A DNA stretch of 64,000 nt from Acanthacorydalis orientalis (lineage: Eukaryota > Arthropoda > Insecta > Megaloptera > Corydalidae). The DNA is taken from assembly GCA_034766995.1 (NCBI GenBank), contig CM068321.1, forward strand, positions 13,982,526 to 14,046,525, in the 5' to 3' direction. Shown here piece after piece: positions 24,948-36,419 of the stretch. Position numbers and translations under genes: made by a program. The notes under the pieces were generated by a model. It saw nothing but the letters and a program-made list of their open reading frames with translations, was not told the DNA's origin and made no database searches. Within the stretch, counting starts at the first letter, position 1. Each line of letters starts with the position of its first letter.

Positions 24948-26750
24948 AATGTATGTATGTGAATATAAAAATCGAGAACAAGTAATAATAAAAAGTTACA
25001 TTTATATATTATGTTAATTAATTTATACAAAAAACACAATTATTTTTTTTAAATAAATATATAAATAATTTAGTACGCTTTGTATTTCGAATCGAACATT
25101 CCGTACATGAGGTTAGTGTGAGTGTATATGTATATTTTGCCATACTATAGCAAATAATCAATTTCTTCTCCCATTGTTGTACGATTGTTCATAAATGAGA
25201 ATCCCAGCTCCCTATAACAAATCAAAGAATGTTTCTTTGTATTTATCCAAGCTAAATATTACCTCAATGCGTTGTAATTAAAGTCGCGTAATTCACAAAT
25301 AACAAAGTAATTGATATTGAAAAAAAACACTGACACAAAAATCATCGTAAAGAGCATCTTATTAAAAATATTATAGAAGTATGAGGTATATATTTCAAAA
25401 TGAAAGAAAGTGTGAAAAGAAAACAAAAAGTACTCCTATGAGAAATAAACCACCTATAAAAACAAAACATTATATAATAAATGATAGAAACTTTCGAGGA
25501 ACTACACATTTTAAATTTTTCTTTGTATAAAATTAATATATTTACAAAAAATATGTTTTAATAGTAAGAACTACTCGAATCTGTCAATTAATATAAAAAT
25601 ACATTCTACAGTTTTATTAGTAGTTCACACTTGAAAAATGAAAAAATAAAAAAAATCAAGTGTTTGTTATAATATGAGACAGGACTATATGCACATGGAT
25701 AGAAAGAGACAGAGGAGTAGGCAGGCACAGTGTAATAAGTAAAAATGTAAAATTAACTTGTATGAAATTATGAGAGTATTATTTTTTTTTGTTAGTCTCG
25801 GTTTACATTTATCACTATTATCAAAGACGTTTTAACTGAACGCATAAAAAAACACAAAGAATGAAAACAGAATACGTCAATGTCATTCCAAAAATAAACA
25901 ATGAAAAATTATACACTTTTATTAAAGTCTCTGTGTGTTATGAAAAACAAAAGCAATCATCACAAATGGCGGTCTTTTAACTTTGCGCTAACTTTAGCAT
26001 ACGATGTGCTTTATTCTCAAAAGAGACATTAGTGGAACACAATACAAAGAACATTTAACTAAATACATAGACATATATGTTCATACGAACATATGTATTA
26101 TATATAAATGTGTGTGTGTGTTAATAGAATAGTTCAACTAATATCTTTGTCAGTGATAAAGAATTTATATCCTGTTTAACAAAACATGAAATAGATCATA
26201 TATTCATATAGTGGCGTACAGAAATAATTGCACATGAATATATATATATATATATATATACAGTGTTATTCGTCTATGCATGCTATAATAGAATTTATCT
26301 ATATTTAATACTAATTTAGACATTTAAGATACAAAAAAACAATAAATGGAAATGAATCATCTGTTTATATGGTCTTTAGAAAACAATTGGAATAGAAGAT
26401 AACTGTCATCATTAACAGCGAAGTTAGAAAGAAACAGAGATGCAGAGAATTGAAAATAAAGATGGCTGAGCACAATCAATACATATACATCTGATTTCAT
26501 TCCAATCGAATAGTATTGCTATGATTATCTCTTTTTTTGGTTACATAATGCAGAGACACATGAAACACTAAAAACGTATGTGTGTAATAACTATATATAT
26601 ATATATATAATAGAAGTGTACATCTATGTATTTATGTTTAAAAAGATTTTTCTTTTGAAAATTAATTATAAAATAATTAACAATAAAATTCAAAAATTAA
26701 TTTAGTATCCAATTACGATACATTTCTGACGACAATAATTTACTTACAAA
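24380..26750. other. AT-rich non-coding stretch
   Basis: Small arrays at 26237-26261 and 26590-26609. A perfect 8-bp hairpin lies at 26075-26094 (ATATGTTC, ATAC, GAACATAT). No gene. Confidence 0.7.
24881..24942. repeat. (TA)n microsatellite
   Basis: Sixty bases of uninterrupted TA, then TGTATGAATGTATGTATG. Confidence 0.95.
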
Positions 26751-26752
26751 AT

Positions 26753-27136
<384 letters not shown>

Positions 27137-27269
27137 TAAATATAATTTTGGATATTATGAAACTAAAAATAATAAAAATTTAATTGTATTAGAAACTAAG
27201 AAATCTAACTAAAATATTAAAAATCTAATTGAATTACAATTTAAAATATTTTTGTAGGCATACAAATGA

Positions 27270-27323
<54 letters not shown>
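27270..27323. repeat. (TA)n microsatellite
   Basis: Pure TA; the flanks (AAAATATTTTTGTAGGCATACAAATG) resemble those of the 24.88 kb array (AAAATATTTTTCTAGCTGTACAAAT). Confidence 0.95.
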
Positions 27324-27325
<2 letters not shown>

Positions 27326-27456
27326 TGTCTATGTGGAAAAACGGAGAACAATAAAGAATAAAAAAATTACATTTATACATGACTAATATTAATTTATAAA
27401 AAAACAAACGTAACTATTTCTTATTGATAACAAATATAATTGTATGAATATTAAAA

Positions 27457-27499
<43 letters not shown>

Positions 27500-27842
27500 T
27501 AAATATTAAAAATGAAAGGCATTTAGATGTATATTTGTAATCACTGCAACCACGTATTTTAAGTATTTAAAATAATTATCATAGTGCAAAAAGTATCTTC
27601 CGCTTTAGGTAGTTGCGTACTAGCAATAGAAAATTATATTTTTATTTTATAAAATATAAATATTAAATATATAAATATATTAATAATTATCTAGAATATT
27701 CAAGATGGTAAATAACTAAAAAGTATTATAATTTATTAAATATTTAAGATTACCACCCTTTATTGAAAGATAATATGTTGACAATTCACATTTGAACTAT
27801 CCATATTTTATCATTATTGGTATATAATATACATGACTACAC

Positions 27843-27844
<2 letters not shown>

Positions 27845-27896
<52 letters not shown>

Positions 27897-27924
27897 AGAA
27901 AGAGAGAGATGGGGAGAGAGAGAG
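27845..27924. repeat. (TA)n(GA)n compound microsatellite
   Basis: About 48 bp of TA, then AAAGAGAAAGAGAGAG and a GGGGAGAGAGAG tail. Confidence 0.95.
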
Positions 27925-28079
27925 TCCTTTATTGATTTGTACTTTGTACGTATGAATTTTGTTTCCATGATCACTTGTATAGACTTGAAGTATAGTAAAT
28001 TAATAAGTCTGGCCAAAAACCTGACAAAATCCGTACAGAGGCAGAAGTTTTTTTTTGTTGTGTTGTTGATTGTCACCAG

Positions 28080-28330
28080 AATTTAGGTGGACGTGAAACA
28101 AAGTGACGAAGGTTGGGCGAATGGAGACATGGGACAAACACGAATGGGAAAAGTGTAGCAGAGAAACGGATTCCCACGTGTGTCAACTTAGCAATGATGC
28201 GATTTTCCTGACAGTATTCGCACGAGTGTATGTGTGTATGCGAAAAACAGGGTTGTGTACGTACGCGAGGGATTAAGCTCTCGCTACGTGAGCATTCTGT
28301 GACAAATTAATAATAGTTTTCGCGTTCAAT
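28080..28330. promoter_or_regulatory. GC-richer island with CACGTG E-box
   Basis: It contains CCCACGTGTG (28174), the hairpin at 28259-28289, ACGTGAGC and several CG dinucleotides. It lies 150 bp from a compound (TA)n(GA)n array. No frame supported. Confidence 0.25.
28259..28289. repeat. GC-rich hairpin with homeodomain-type loop
   Basis: ACGTA-C-GCGAG pairs with CTCGC-TACGT, with one bulged C. The 10-base loop is GGATTAAGCT, which contains the GGATTA core bound by K50 homeodomains such as Orthodenticle and Bicoid. It lies in the 28.08-28.33 kb island. Confidence 0.35.
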
Positions 28331-28437
28331 ACAAAACACAAAAGAAACGGTTATAGTTTCAACATCATCGAATTGTTTAATGAAATTTGTTTCTGAACAC
28401 AATAGATACATACGTACCTACATATATAAATTCCTCT

Positions 28438-28457
28438 TTCTTCTTCTCTCTCTCACG

Positions 28458-28517
<60 letters not shown>

Positions 28518-28533
28518 CATATACATATACTGT
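28438..28533. repeat. (TC)n-(TA)n array
   Basis: TTCTTCTCTCTCTC, a short break, then about 55 bp of TA and a CATACATATACATAT tail. Further TA arrays follow at 28675-28714 and 28876-28904. Confidence 0.95.
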
Positions 28534-28669
28534 CCAAACAAACAAGTTGAGAAAACATGTTTTTAGTATGTTCTCATTTTAAGGTAATATTTATTAAAGA
28601 ATGATCAAAAGTGTTTATATTATGAAATTTATACCTTATAAAACATTTTAATTGCTTGATAAATTAATC

Positions 28670-28716
<47 letters not shown>

Positions 28717-28873
28717 ATCAATTTTCTTTATGAAACGACGATACGAAATTAGATTGAACTGAATATCATAAGACAGCTAATTGGAAAAAATAATGTATAC
28801 GTATATGAATATTAATCGTCTTTCTTATAAAGTAAACATCGAAATTAAATATATTAATTAATTAGTTACTTTC

Positions 28874-28908
<35 letters not shown>

Positions 28909-29410
28909 TATTTCTTTTAAAATATTTGCGAAACTGTCTTCAAACAAGAAATACGCTTTTCAAGTCAAATAAACAATCTATCAATTTATAAAGCGAAAAA
29001 AAATCAAATCAGATTTAAAATAATTGATTGCATTAACTGATTGTAGAAAATAAGAGGACTGGGAACGTATGTTACAAAGTTATCATTTTTATTTGATCAA
29101 CTGAAAAGAATTAAATAATTTCATTAATTTTGAAAGGTATATTTTTATTGAAACCGTAAAAATATATTGAACATTTTTTTTTAATATATCACAATAAGTT
29201 GTGTTCATTATTTTATTATGGTTGGGAAAATTCTTCACGTGAATATAAAAAAAGTAGCAGTGATCATAAATTAAGTATAAATTACATTACATCAATTTTG
29301 TGTATAAATTTAATACAAGTATCGTTTTAGGCATCAGAATTAACATAATTAAATTCAAAGGCAAATTGATTTTTATAAAAATAATACTATAATGAAGTGT
29401 ACTCATTGTT

Positions 29411-29551
29411 TTCATCTTTTTACATCAACTGAGTGTCTGTTCTCCACTATTAGTTTCGACATAGATGTCATTTTTCAATAGTTAAGAGACTAACATGCAC
29501 GAAATTAGTAATGTCGAAAACTAAGACACTCAGATGATGCAAAAATATGAA
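29411..29551. mobile_element. 141-bp MITE-like foldback element
   Basis: The ends are inverted repeats: bases 29411-29438 match the reverse complement of 29524-29551 at 25 of 28 positions (shared block CTGAGTGTCT; other bases TTCATNTTTTTNCATCA). Inside, TAGTTTCGACAT (about 29451-29462) pairs with ATGTCGAAAACTA (29511-29523), so the element folds almost end to end. It has no coding capacity. This is how a non-autonomous miniature inverted-repeat transposon looks. I could not define a target-site duplication, so the superfamily is unknown. A processed hairpin RNA is an alternative. Confidence 0.5.
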
Positions 29552-29582
29552 TTTTAGGACAATGTTTCGACTGGATTACTAC

Positions 29583-29619
<37 letters not shown>

Positions 29620-29642
29620 CACACACACATATATATGTACGT
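29583..29642. repeat. (TC)n(TA)n(CA)n compound microsatellite
   Basis: TC, TA and CA blocks in succession, 30 bp beyond the foldback element ending at 29551. Confidence 0.95.
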
Positions 29643-30157
29643 ATGTACAGAGAATGTGTATATATACACAGAAAATAAAATGGATGAAAATAATATTAAA
29701 ATGTTTTAATCGTCAATACTAATCTTATCAATTAAAGTATAAATAAAAAAATAAAAAAAAAGATTTATTTTCATATTCAAATAACATAAGGCAAATAAAT
29801 TAATTAAATTAATATCTGTGAATGCCAAATTATAAAGCGTACACTAGTCATACATTCTTTATTATTGAATTTTTTTAAAAAAAACATATATAATAAAGTA
29901 TTACAAAATATTTGAAGTTAACTGATTAGATACAGTTTATATTTATTGAACAGTTGGTAGGGGAATACATTTATAAATACACGAAACAAAACTGATATTG
30001 TTATTACAATGAACCAATTTATTTGTTTTATTTAATATGTAATCTAATACGTGGTATATTACTCTAATGTAAAGCTTTTTAAATTCTAGTTCAAAGACAA
30101 TGTAAATAATTAGATGTTTCTTTGAAATATAACAGTAAAGCCTTTTAAAATACTTAC

Positions 30158-30209
30158 AGACAGTAGTATGATTCGTGAGTTTCGAGAAGGTAATTAATTC
30201 TAAACATAC
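30158..30209 (-). other. Candidate recursive splice site with 52-nt recursive exon
   Basis: On the minus strand TTTTCTTGTTTCAG is directly followed by GTATGT; the AG ends at 30210. A perfect donor GTAAGTA (30157-30151) closes a 52-nt interval. Two of its three frames are open, one beginning with ATG two bases in. The tract upstream (ATTTTATTTTCTTG) is a textbook polypyrimidine tract for this AT-rich genome. The layout is almost the same as that at 54.68 kb, including the identical GTATGT first donor. A real 52-nt coding exon is possible, but reconstitution of a donor at the exon start favours recursive splicing. A (TA)n array begins about 50 bp upstream in the transcribed direction. Confidence 0.45.
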
Positions 30210-30247
30210 CTGAAACAAGAAAATAAAATGTCAATACAATTTTAGAG

Positions 30248-30252
30248 TATAT

Positions 30253-30311
<59 letters not shown>
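30248..30311. repeat. (TA)n microsatellite
   Basis: TACATACATA leads into about 50 bp of TA; it is just upstream, on the minus strand, of the splice candidate at 30.21 kb. Confidence 0.95.
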
Positions 30312-30547
30312 TGCGATTTTTCAAGTAACAATAGTCATATTTTCTTTCAACTCAATTATATATATATGTATAAGTAGTTTTGTACACTGAATTTTTTTTA
30401 ATTTATTACTTAAATATTTTTAAACTGTACTTATATTCTTTATTGTGTTAATTCATTCAATATTTTTGTAAATTAATGAATAACTATATGCGACTTACGT
30501 CAGTTTCAAATCACCGAAAACACACACAACTACAGCTCTTATATAGT

Positions 30548-30551
<4 letters not shown>

Positions 30552-30612
<61 letters not shown>
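30552..30612. repeat. (TA)n microsatellite
   Basis: About 60 bp of uninterrupted TA. Confidence 0.95.
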
Positions 30613-30614
<2 letters not shown>

Positions 30615-31579
30615 TGTGTTGTTGGTAAAATCGAAATGAACAGATTATATTAGTAATATACAATATTATATTAAATTATATTAGTAATATCTATAAAATA
30701 TTAAAAACAAAAAAAATCACTTTACTTGAATTTTTGAATAAAATATTAATTTAGAAAATTTTAGAATTAAGAATCTTGATATTTATAACTTAGATTCGAA
30801 ATACTATGTAAAATTTGTGGTCTACACTTTTTTCCTTTGAAATATTAAAAGTGAATACAAATCAATCAATGCTTAGTCTATCAACCAATAATATGCTAAT
30901 ATCGATCAGTATAAATATACAGATATGTTCTCTAGTCTTTCGAGTATGTTCCTCTGTTTAGTACTATGTTACTTAGTACTCTATTTCTAGCCATTTTTTG
31001 AAAACGAGTAAATTTGTAATTTTTGAGTGCAAAAATAGTCTTTCGTCTTGAGCGTTTTATTAAATAAAAATACGCGATAAACTGCAATTTTTTAAAAAAA
31101 ACGATTTATTAAATAACTTAGAAGAACTTATCTCAATGAAATAAAATATACAAATGCGAGTTTTAATTTTTATTTCAATCGAAATACAGACATATATTAA
31201 ATCAAATATATGAATAATAATAAATATTTACTATTCATTAATTTAAATTTATTTTCTAAGTGAGTTATTAATGACATGTTAAAAATATTAGAAAATTAAA
31301 AATAGTGTGTCCTTATTTATAGTAACACAACTGTTTTAATATTATTTTAATAAAATTAAGCTAATAGAAAATCACAATACACTTATAGTTGGATTACTAA
31401 AATCACAATATACATAAATTATTAACGAAATTAAATCGTCGTACCTCTATAAAACTAAACATTAAAGCCAATATGTGTGGTATATTAAATAAAAAGAACG
31501 ACGTACCGGCGTGATTAAAGGGCACACAATATACGGTTGTGAATATTTTCACAATTTTGTCCATGCCTGTTGGAAATGT

Positions 31580-31891
31580 TTAGCGGTTGGACACCAAAGG
31601 GGATAAAGTCAAGTTACGAGGGTTCACTTTGTCCACTAGACGGTGATCATCTACTCGTGCGGACCGAGAGGTAATGGACACAGAAGACCTTCCCTTGAAA
31701 AATAGGTCATCAGATGGAAACGAGTACGCTACAAACACCCATTGTTCCCGAGCACAGACGTCTATATATAACATTGAAAGGTGACATTTGCAAGATACAA
31801 ACATTATGTTGATGGTTTTAACAAAGTTCAGAGAAAATGAACAACTCAGTAAATGATTCTTGTACTCTGAACGCGATATTAACACACACAA
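31580..31891 (-). other. Coding-like segment, 75-103 codons, minus strand
   Basis: The minus strand is open from just inside a (TA)n array to a stop at 31580. The first ATG is at 31804, giving a 74-residue product that starts MFVSCKCHLSMLYIDVCARE and contains SVSITSRSARVDDHRLVDKV near its C-terminus. The downstream half is GC-richer and Ser/Arg-rich. I see no domain and no signal peptide. Codon composition looks coding, but length alone does not prove it. It may be an exon, a first-exon region or an enhancer island. Confidence 0.2.
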
Positions 31892-31896
31892 GCAGA

Positions 31897-31931
<35 letters not shown>

Positions 31932-32370
31932 TAAAACTTTTCACGTTAAACATTATTTTAAATTTTACATTAATAAAAACTATCTGTTATAAAGTCATAA
32001 ATATGACAAATTACATTAAATATCAAATTGGTTATTGAGAACTTTAATATAATAAATAAAAAAAAACAGAACAGAAAAGAAGCAATGGAAGGAACACTAA
32101 AAAAGTGTTAAAAATAAGAAAAAGACATTTACATGATGGTTCAATTTAAGCATTTAAGACAAAGTTGGATAAATAAAAATAAACTGGAATATTTCAGACT
32201 GTCAGTTTTATTGGATTTTTGGAATTTTTTCCTAAAAAGATTATTAAGCAATAAATAATCACTAATAACAAATATCCATATCCTTGTATAAAAATACATT
32301 TAAAAAGTTTTAAATAATAACATTAATAATAATGTAAAAAAATAGAACAATAAAATAGTCTACTACTTTC

Positions 32371-32447
32371 ATTCGATAATTTAATTCACGAAAAGCAAAA
32401 TTAGTAAAACATGTTATAGATAATATTTCTGATCGAAAGGCAATTTA
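32371..32447 (+). repeat. 77-bp dispersed duplication, copy 1
   Basis: This 77-bp block matches 34906-34982 at 70 of 77 positions without gaps (for example GGCAATTTA at the 3' end and ATAATATTTCTGATC/T within). It is followed directly by a (CA)n array. A match of this length is far beyond chance even in AT-rich sequence. Confidence 0.8.
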
Positions 32448-32466
32448 CACACACACACACACACTT
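32446..32466. repeat. (CA)n microsatellite
   Basis: About ten CA units directly after copy 1 of the 77-bp duplication. Confidence 0.9.
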
Positions 32467-32740
32467 TGCTTTCTTTGTTCTGATGATGGAATTGTCTTAG
32501 AAATGGACTTTATCAGTTAAAATAAGTAATTATTGAAAATATTATATGTTTAGAGTACTAATAAATTTAAAAAATAAAATGATATGATTCTTTCACATTT
32601 CATACATTAATATGTTGTTTGAAGATAAAAGCAATAAATATCTCGATAGCATACGAGTATATCCAACTATTTTCTTAGTACACCATGTCTTACTATTTAG
32701 TATTCATATCTATTTTCGTATATCAGTTATATACTTGTCA

Positions 32741-32776
<36 letters not shown>

Positions 32777-33339
32777 TTTGTATATAATTTCGTATAAAAA
32801 AACTGAGAAAGATTTCAATGGAACGATTTTAACTTGAACAGAAGCAGACAGTTGTGCAATATTTTGATAATTAATAATACATTGTTACTCATTTAAAAAA
32901 ATGTGAAAAATTACATGTTAAACAAATATAAAGGTTGATTTATTTATTTTATAAATGGAAAAATATTCCAAATATATTACTTTTACTTTAATATGACTTA
33001 TGAGTATTTAGTTACCAATAATATTACAGAATCAATTCATGCTCTTTTCTTTGGACATATAAAAATGTTCTGATTATTTTTATATACACATTTTTATACA
33101 TATTAATCCAATAATAAGATAATAATATTTTTAAAAATATAAACGAAAACAATTCAGTCACAAGTAGAAATCACATAATAAAAAATATACACAATGTGTG
33201 ACTATATTCTCACACGCCCATTCACAATAATATTCAGTGTCCTAGAAAAAAATCAATAAAAGATATCACATTCGAATTCGAATGACAAATACGATATCAA
33301 TGTTTAAAAAAATATGAGAGAACATTTAATATAGTTTCG

Positions 33340-33650
33340 ATTGTAACGATTGCTCCAGTTCTTCACGTTACTAGGACAGAAAAATCCTAGTCTCGAGACT
33401 GCCATAAAAACGAACGTGATGTAAACGACCACTGGTAAAAAAACAGATTAACGTTCCACTCATATCTAAATCCTAGGTCGGCTTAGTACGCACAACGGAA
33501 CAACAAATACGCATTTGTGGGATTCTCCATACTGACTATCAGATGGATTTTGACCGAAAGGCGGACTGACTGTCCACTTACAATGTCTAACGATACAAGA
33601 CGTGCACGTCATAACCGCGACGATTTACATCTGCATTTATTCATATATTT
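33340..33650. promoter_or_regulatory. GC-richer island before a (TA)n array
   Basis: It includes CCTAGTCTCGAGACTGCC (with the palindrome GTCTCGAGAC), AAATCCTAGGTCGGC and a short plus frame from 33517 (ERRTDCPLTMSNDTRRARHN) that runs straight into (TA)n repeat. The frame is not convincing on its own. Confidence 0.2.
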
Positions 33651-33654
33651 ATAC

Positions 33655-33702
<48 letters not shown>
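33651..33702. repeat. (TA)n microsatellite
   Basis: TACATATACA then about 44 bp of TA. Neighbouring arrays: 31898-31928, 32744-32773, 34218-34254. Confidence 0.95.
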
Positions 33703-33704
<2 letters not shown>

Positions 33705-33816
33705 GATTGGAATATAAAATAAAGTACTTCGACAGATTCAATTACAACTTCTAAAGACGTGACAAACAGTCAAAATAAAAAATTAATTATAAGATTCAAT
33801 TATAGTTTTGAAAGTT

Positions 33817-34085
33817 ATGCTAAATTCATTTTCACAAATGAATTACTACTTCCAAACGCCGAGAGTTTTTTTTTTAATGTTCAACAATTGTTCGAAACAT
33901 GTCCAACAATTTGTCATTATTCATTTTTCAGATTTTCTGTAATTGATTTCTAATGATGATGGAGTATTACAATCGAAATGTTCATAAAGATCAGATTACA
34001 GAATGAGAAATTATTGCAAGTTTAATAAATACTTTTGCAGTGATTAAGGGTAATAATTCATTTGTGAAATGTAATTGTAGTCAGA
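33817..34085. mobile_element. Foldback element, CATTTGTGAA family, copy 1
   Basis: The left end (33817-33850, core CACAAATGAATTACTAC) is largely complementary to the right end (34047-34085, core GTAATAATTCATTTGTGAAA). The interior is AT-rich and non-coding. Related ends occur at 49.25/49.37, 51.49/51.65 and 61.81/61.92 kb, and alone at 4.23 and 59.72 kb. This makes a dispersed low-copy family rather than a single chance palindrome. Confidence 0.4.
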
Positions 34086-34215
34086 TATACCACAAGGTAG
34101 TAAAATAGTAGACTTATTTTATTTAATAATTGTATTTTTAAATTAATTGAGTTGTATATAAAACGTCTTGAGAATAATTATATATTTTATAGTAAATTAT
34201 TACTCAATACCAAAG

Positions 34216-34258
<43 letters not shown>

Positions 34259-34905
34259 ACTCTAGTGAGTAGTAAATAATAGATTGCAATTAAACAACGC
34301 CTAATATTTGTATTAATTTTGCAAATAGAAAATAAATTTTACTCATTCACAAACTCAATATATTATATTTTATTGATAAACAGAAGTTATATTTTTGATT
34401 GATATCAATACTTGGGGTTACACCATTAAATTCATGCGAGTATCACATATAAAAAGTGTTAGTACTTTTGTGAGAATTTTAATTTCGAAATGAGAACAAT
34501 TCTGTTGAGCGAATTAAGTGATTGAAAAATAAAAAAAATAACTTATTTATAAACTTGTGAAAGTATATAAATACAGAAAGATGTTGATAATTTCACAGTC
34601 CATAAATATTACAATCACATCATCTTAAATTTATATTCTTTTTCCTAAGAAAACTGAAAAATACTCAGTTTAATAGCAAGAAAACAACTAATGATTAAAA
34701 CATCTTTATTTAAATAGTTTAATGGAGTTCAATCGACAAGAAAATTTTAGCAGGAAATAGTTATTCTATTGTAAAAGGATGAACATGATTGAAATTAAAA
34801 TATTAAAGCACGGAACTATAGAAAGAATACTGAAAATATTGTATTTTTTAAAAAAAGTGCGAGTGCTTGGAATAAATTATAATCTTGTACCCAGAAATCA
34901 CATTC

Positions 34906-34982
34906 ATTTGATAATTTCATTCAGGAAAAGCAAAGTTAGTAAAACTTGTTATAGCTAATATTTCTGATCTAAAGGCAATTTA
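34906..34982 (+). repeat. 77-bp dispersed duplication, copy 2
   Basis: About 91% identical to 32371-32447 and in the same orientation, 2.5 kb away. It is followed 27 bp later by a (TA)n array (35009-35056). Both copies end beside a microsatellite, so they may be the conserved part of an interspersed element whose tail is simple repeat. Confidence 0.8.
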
Positions 34983-35004
34983 TTGCCAGATCTGATTTAT
35001 TTTA

Positions 35005-35008
<4 letters not shown>

Positions 35009-35056
<48 letters not shown>
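35009..35056. repeat. (TA)n microsatellite
   Basis: TA run 27 bp after copy 2 of the 77-bp duplication, followed by GTGAATGTGTGAATGTGA. Confidence 0.95.
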
Positions 35057-35059
<3 letters not shown>

Positions 35060-35420
35060 GTGAATGTGTGAATGTGACAACTGTTTATTAAAAGTTATAT
35101 TTATTAAAAAAACAGATGAATAAAATAAGAAACATTATAACACATTATATTTGTTTAGTATTATGATTTTTTTATTTTAAAAAATAGTAAATATGTTGCA
35201 AAAAATAACAACTGAAATCATCTAATTGTGTATCTATCACTACCTAATTTTTTATCAATGTTTTTTTTCATTAGCTATAAAGAGTAAATATTTTTGTATA
35301 AAGTTTTATTCGGTGAACATCTTAATAATGTATTTTTTTGCTAAAATGATAAATAAAAAAATGCAATAGAAGTATACGAAAAAGTTTATCTCAGCAACCA
35401 CGTATATAAACAACAACCAC

Positions 35421-35497
35421 TCACGTACCAACCACATTGCAATGCAGTGCAGTAACTTATTGGAATGGTACGTGATATTTGAATCCGTTCGATCGAA
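35421..35497. repeat. Inverted repeat plus palindrome in a GC-richer island
   Basis: TCACGTACCA (35421-35430) is repeated as its exact reverse complement TGGTACGTGA (35466-35475) with 35 bases between, which contain GCAATGCAGTGCAGT. Twelve bases on lies the palindrome TTCGATCGAA (35488-35497). The island contrasts with its AT-rich surroundings. A regulatory element with paired CACGTAC sites or a small hairpin are both possible. Confidence 0.5.
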
Positions 35498-36095
35498 ATC
35501 CGGCAGGATATCTATGTACGCAGAGTAGAAAGTACATAATTCGAATTACCTGTTAAAAAGCTTCAGAATCTTCCTTTTCTTTTGTAAATTGTTACAGCAG
35601 ACAAAATAATTTATTTGGTGATGTATGTGTGGTGTAAAGAGAATGTTCTCAACTGAGTAATAGTTTGTATAGATTTTTATTACATTTCAAAATCATTTTT
35701 GGATAAAATACCGTCTGCTAATGAGACATTATAAATATTTTTACAACTAGTTCTAATCTTTTCTTGATTGTAATTAATAACGTGCGATTAAATATCAAAT
35801 TTCAAAAATAATAGCATAATTTTATATTGATTATTTCTATATTCAAAAATTATCTAAAATAAAATTGTCAATGCACAGAATAACCAACAATTATGAAAAT
35901 GTAAACTTATAATTAAAACAACGCTAATGAATTTCTACAAATTATAAAGAAATACTTGTAATTTTTTATTTGGTACTAGAATTTATTAAAAAATGTAGCA
36001 TTTCAGTAATTAATCTTTCATTACATTTACTAGTACTTGTTGATTCAACAACTTTTGAAATATATTTTGTACAGAAGTATTAAATGGTATGATAA

Positions 36096-36227
36096 GTACT
36101 GATTTTGTATCATAAAACAGCTGTCTATACAGAAACCAATTTAAAATTGAATGAATGGGACACTGAAATGGCAGTAAGTAGAATTAAAAGACAAACAAGG
36201 GAGTTGAAAGTAAAATTTAAGTACTAA
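36096..36227 (+). other. Coding-like open segment with internal donor
   Basis: One frame is open for 43 codons and reads as a charged peptide: ...YHKTAVYTETNLKLNEWDTE then MAVSRIKRQTRELKVKFKY. The other two frames have stops. A good donor (GGCA|GTAAGTAG) lies at 36173 and a possible acceptor (CTATACAG, ending about 36131) upstream, so an exon of about 41 nt is possible, though the pyrimidine tract is weak. It lies 200 bp before the GC-richest island of the window. Not recognised. Confidence 0.2.
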
Positions 36228-36419
36228 GAAACAAACTAACATTTTAATATAAATCGAGAAGACAGAATGAATTAAACAGACTTGCGGAAACACTACGACG
36301 AGATTGTTCCAACAGTGGAAAAGGATAAAATGAGGAAGTTTCGTTTCGTCACGTTGTGTAGTTATTAAAACTGTGATTGCACGATCAAATATATTAAATT
36401 ACTTTTTATAAAGCACGAG

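Noticed and set aside
29943..30218. 91-codon minus-strand frame
   Set aside because: Its open start comes from the short splice-bounded interval (30158-30209). After the GTAAGT donor it becomes Ile/Lys/Tyr/Leu-rich and not gene-like.
35540..35575. Minus-strand CTTTTTAACAG|GTAATT
   Set aside because: Short tract and weak donor; it could be real but is not distinguishable from background.
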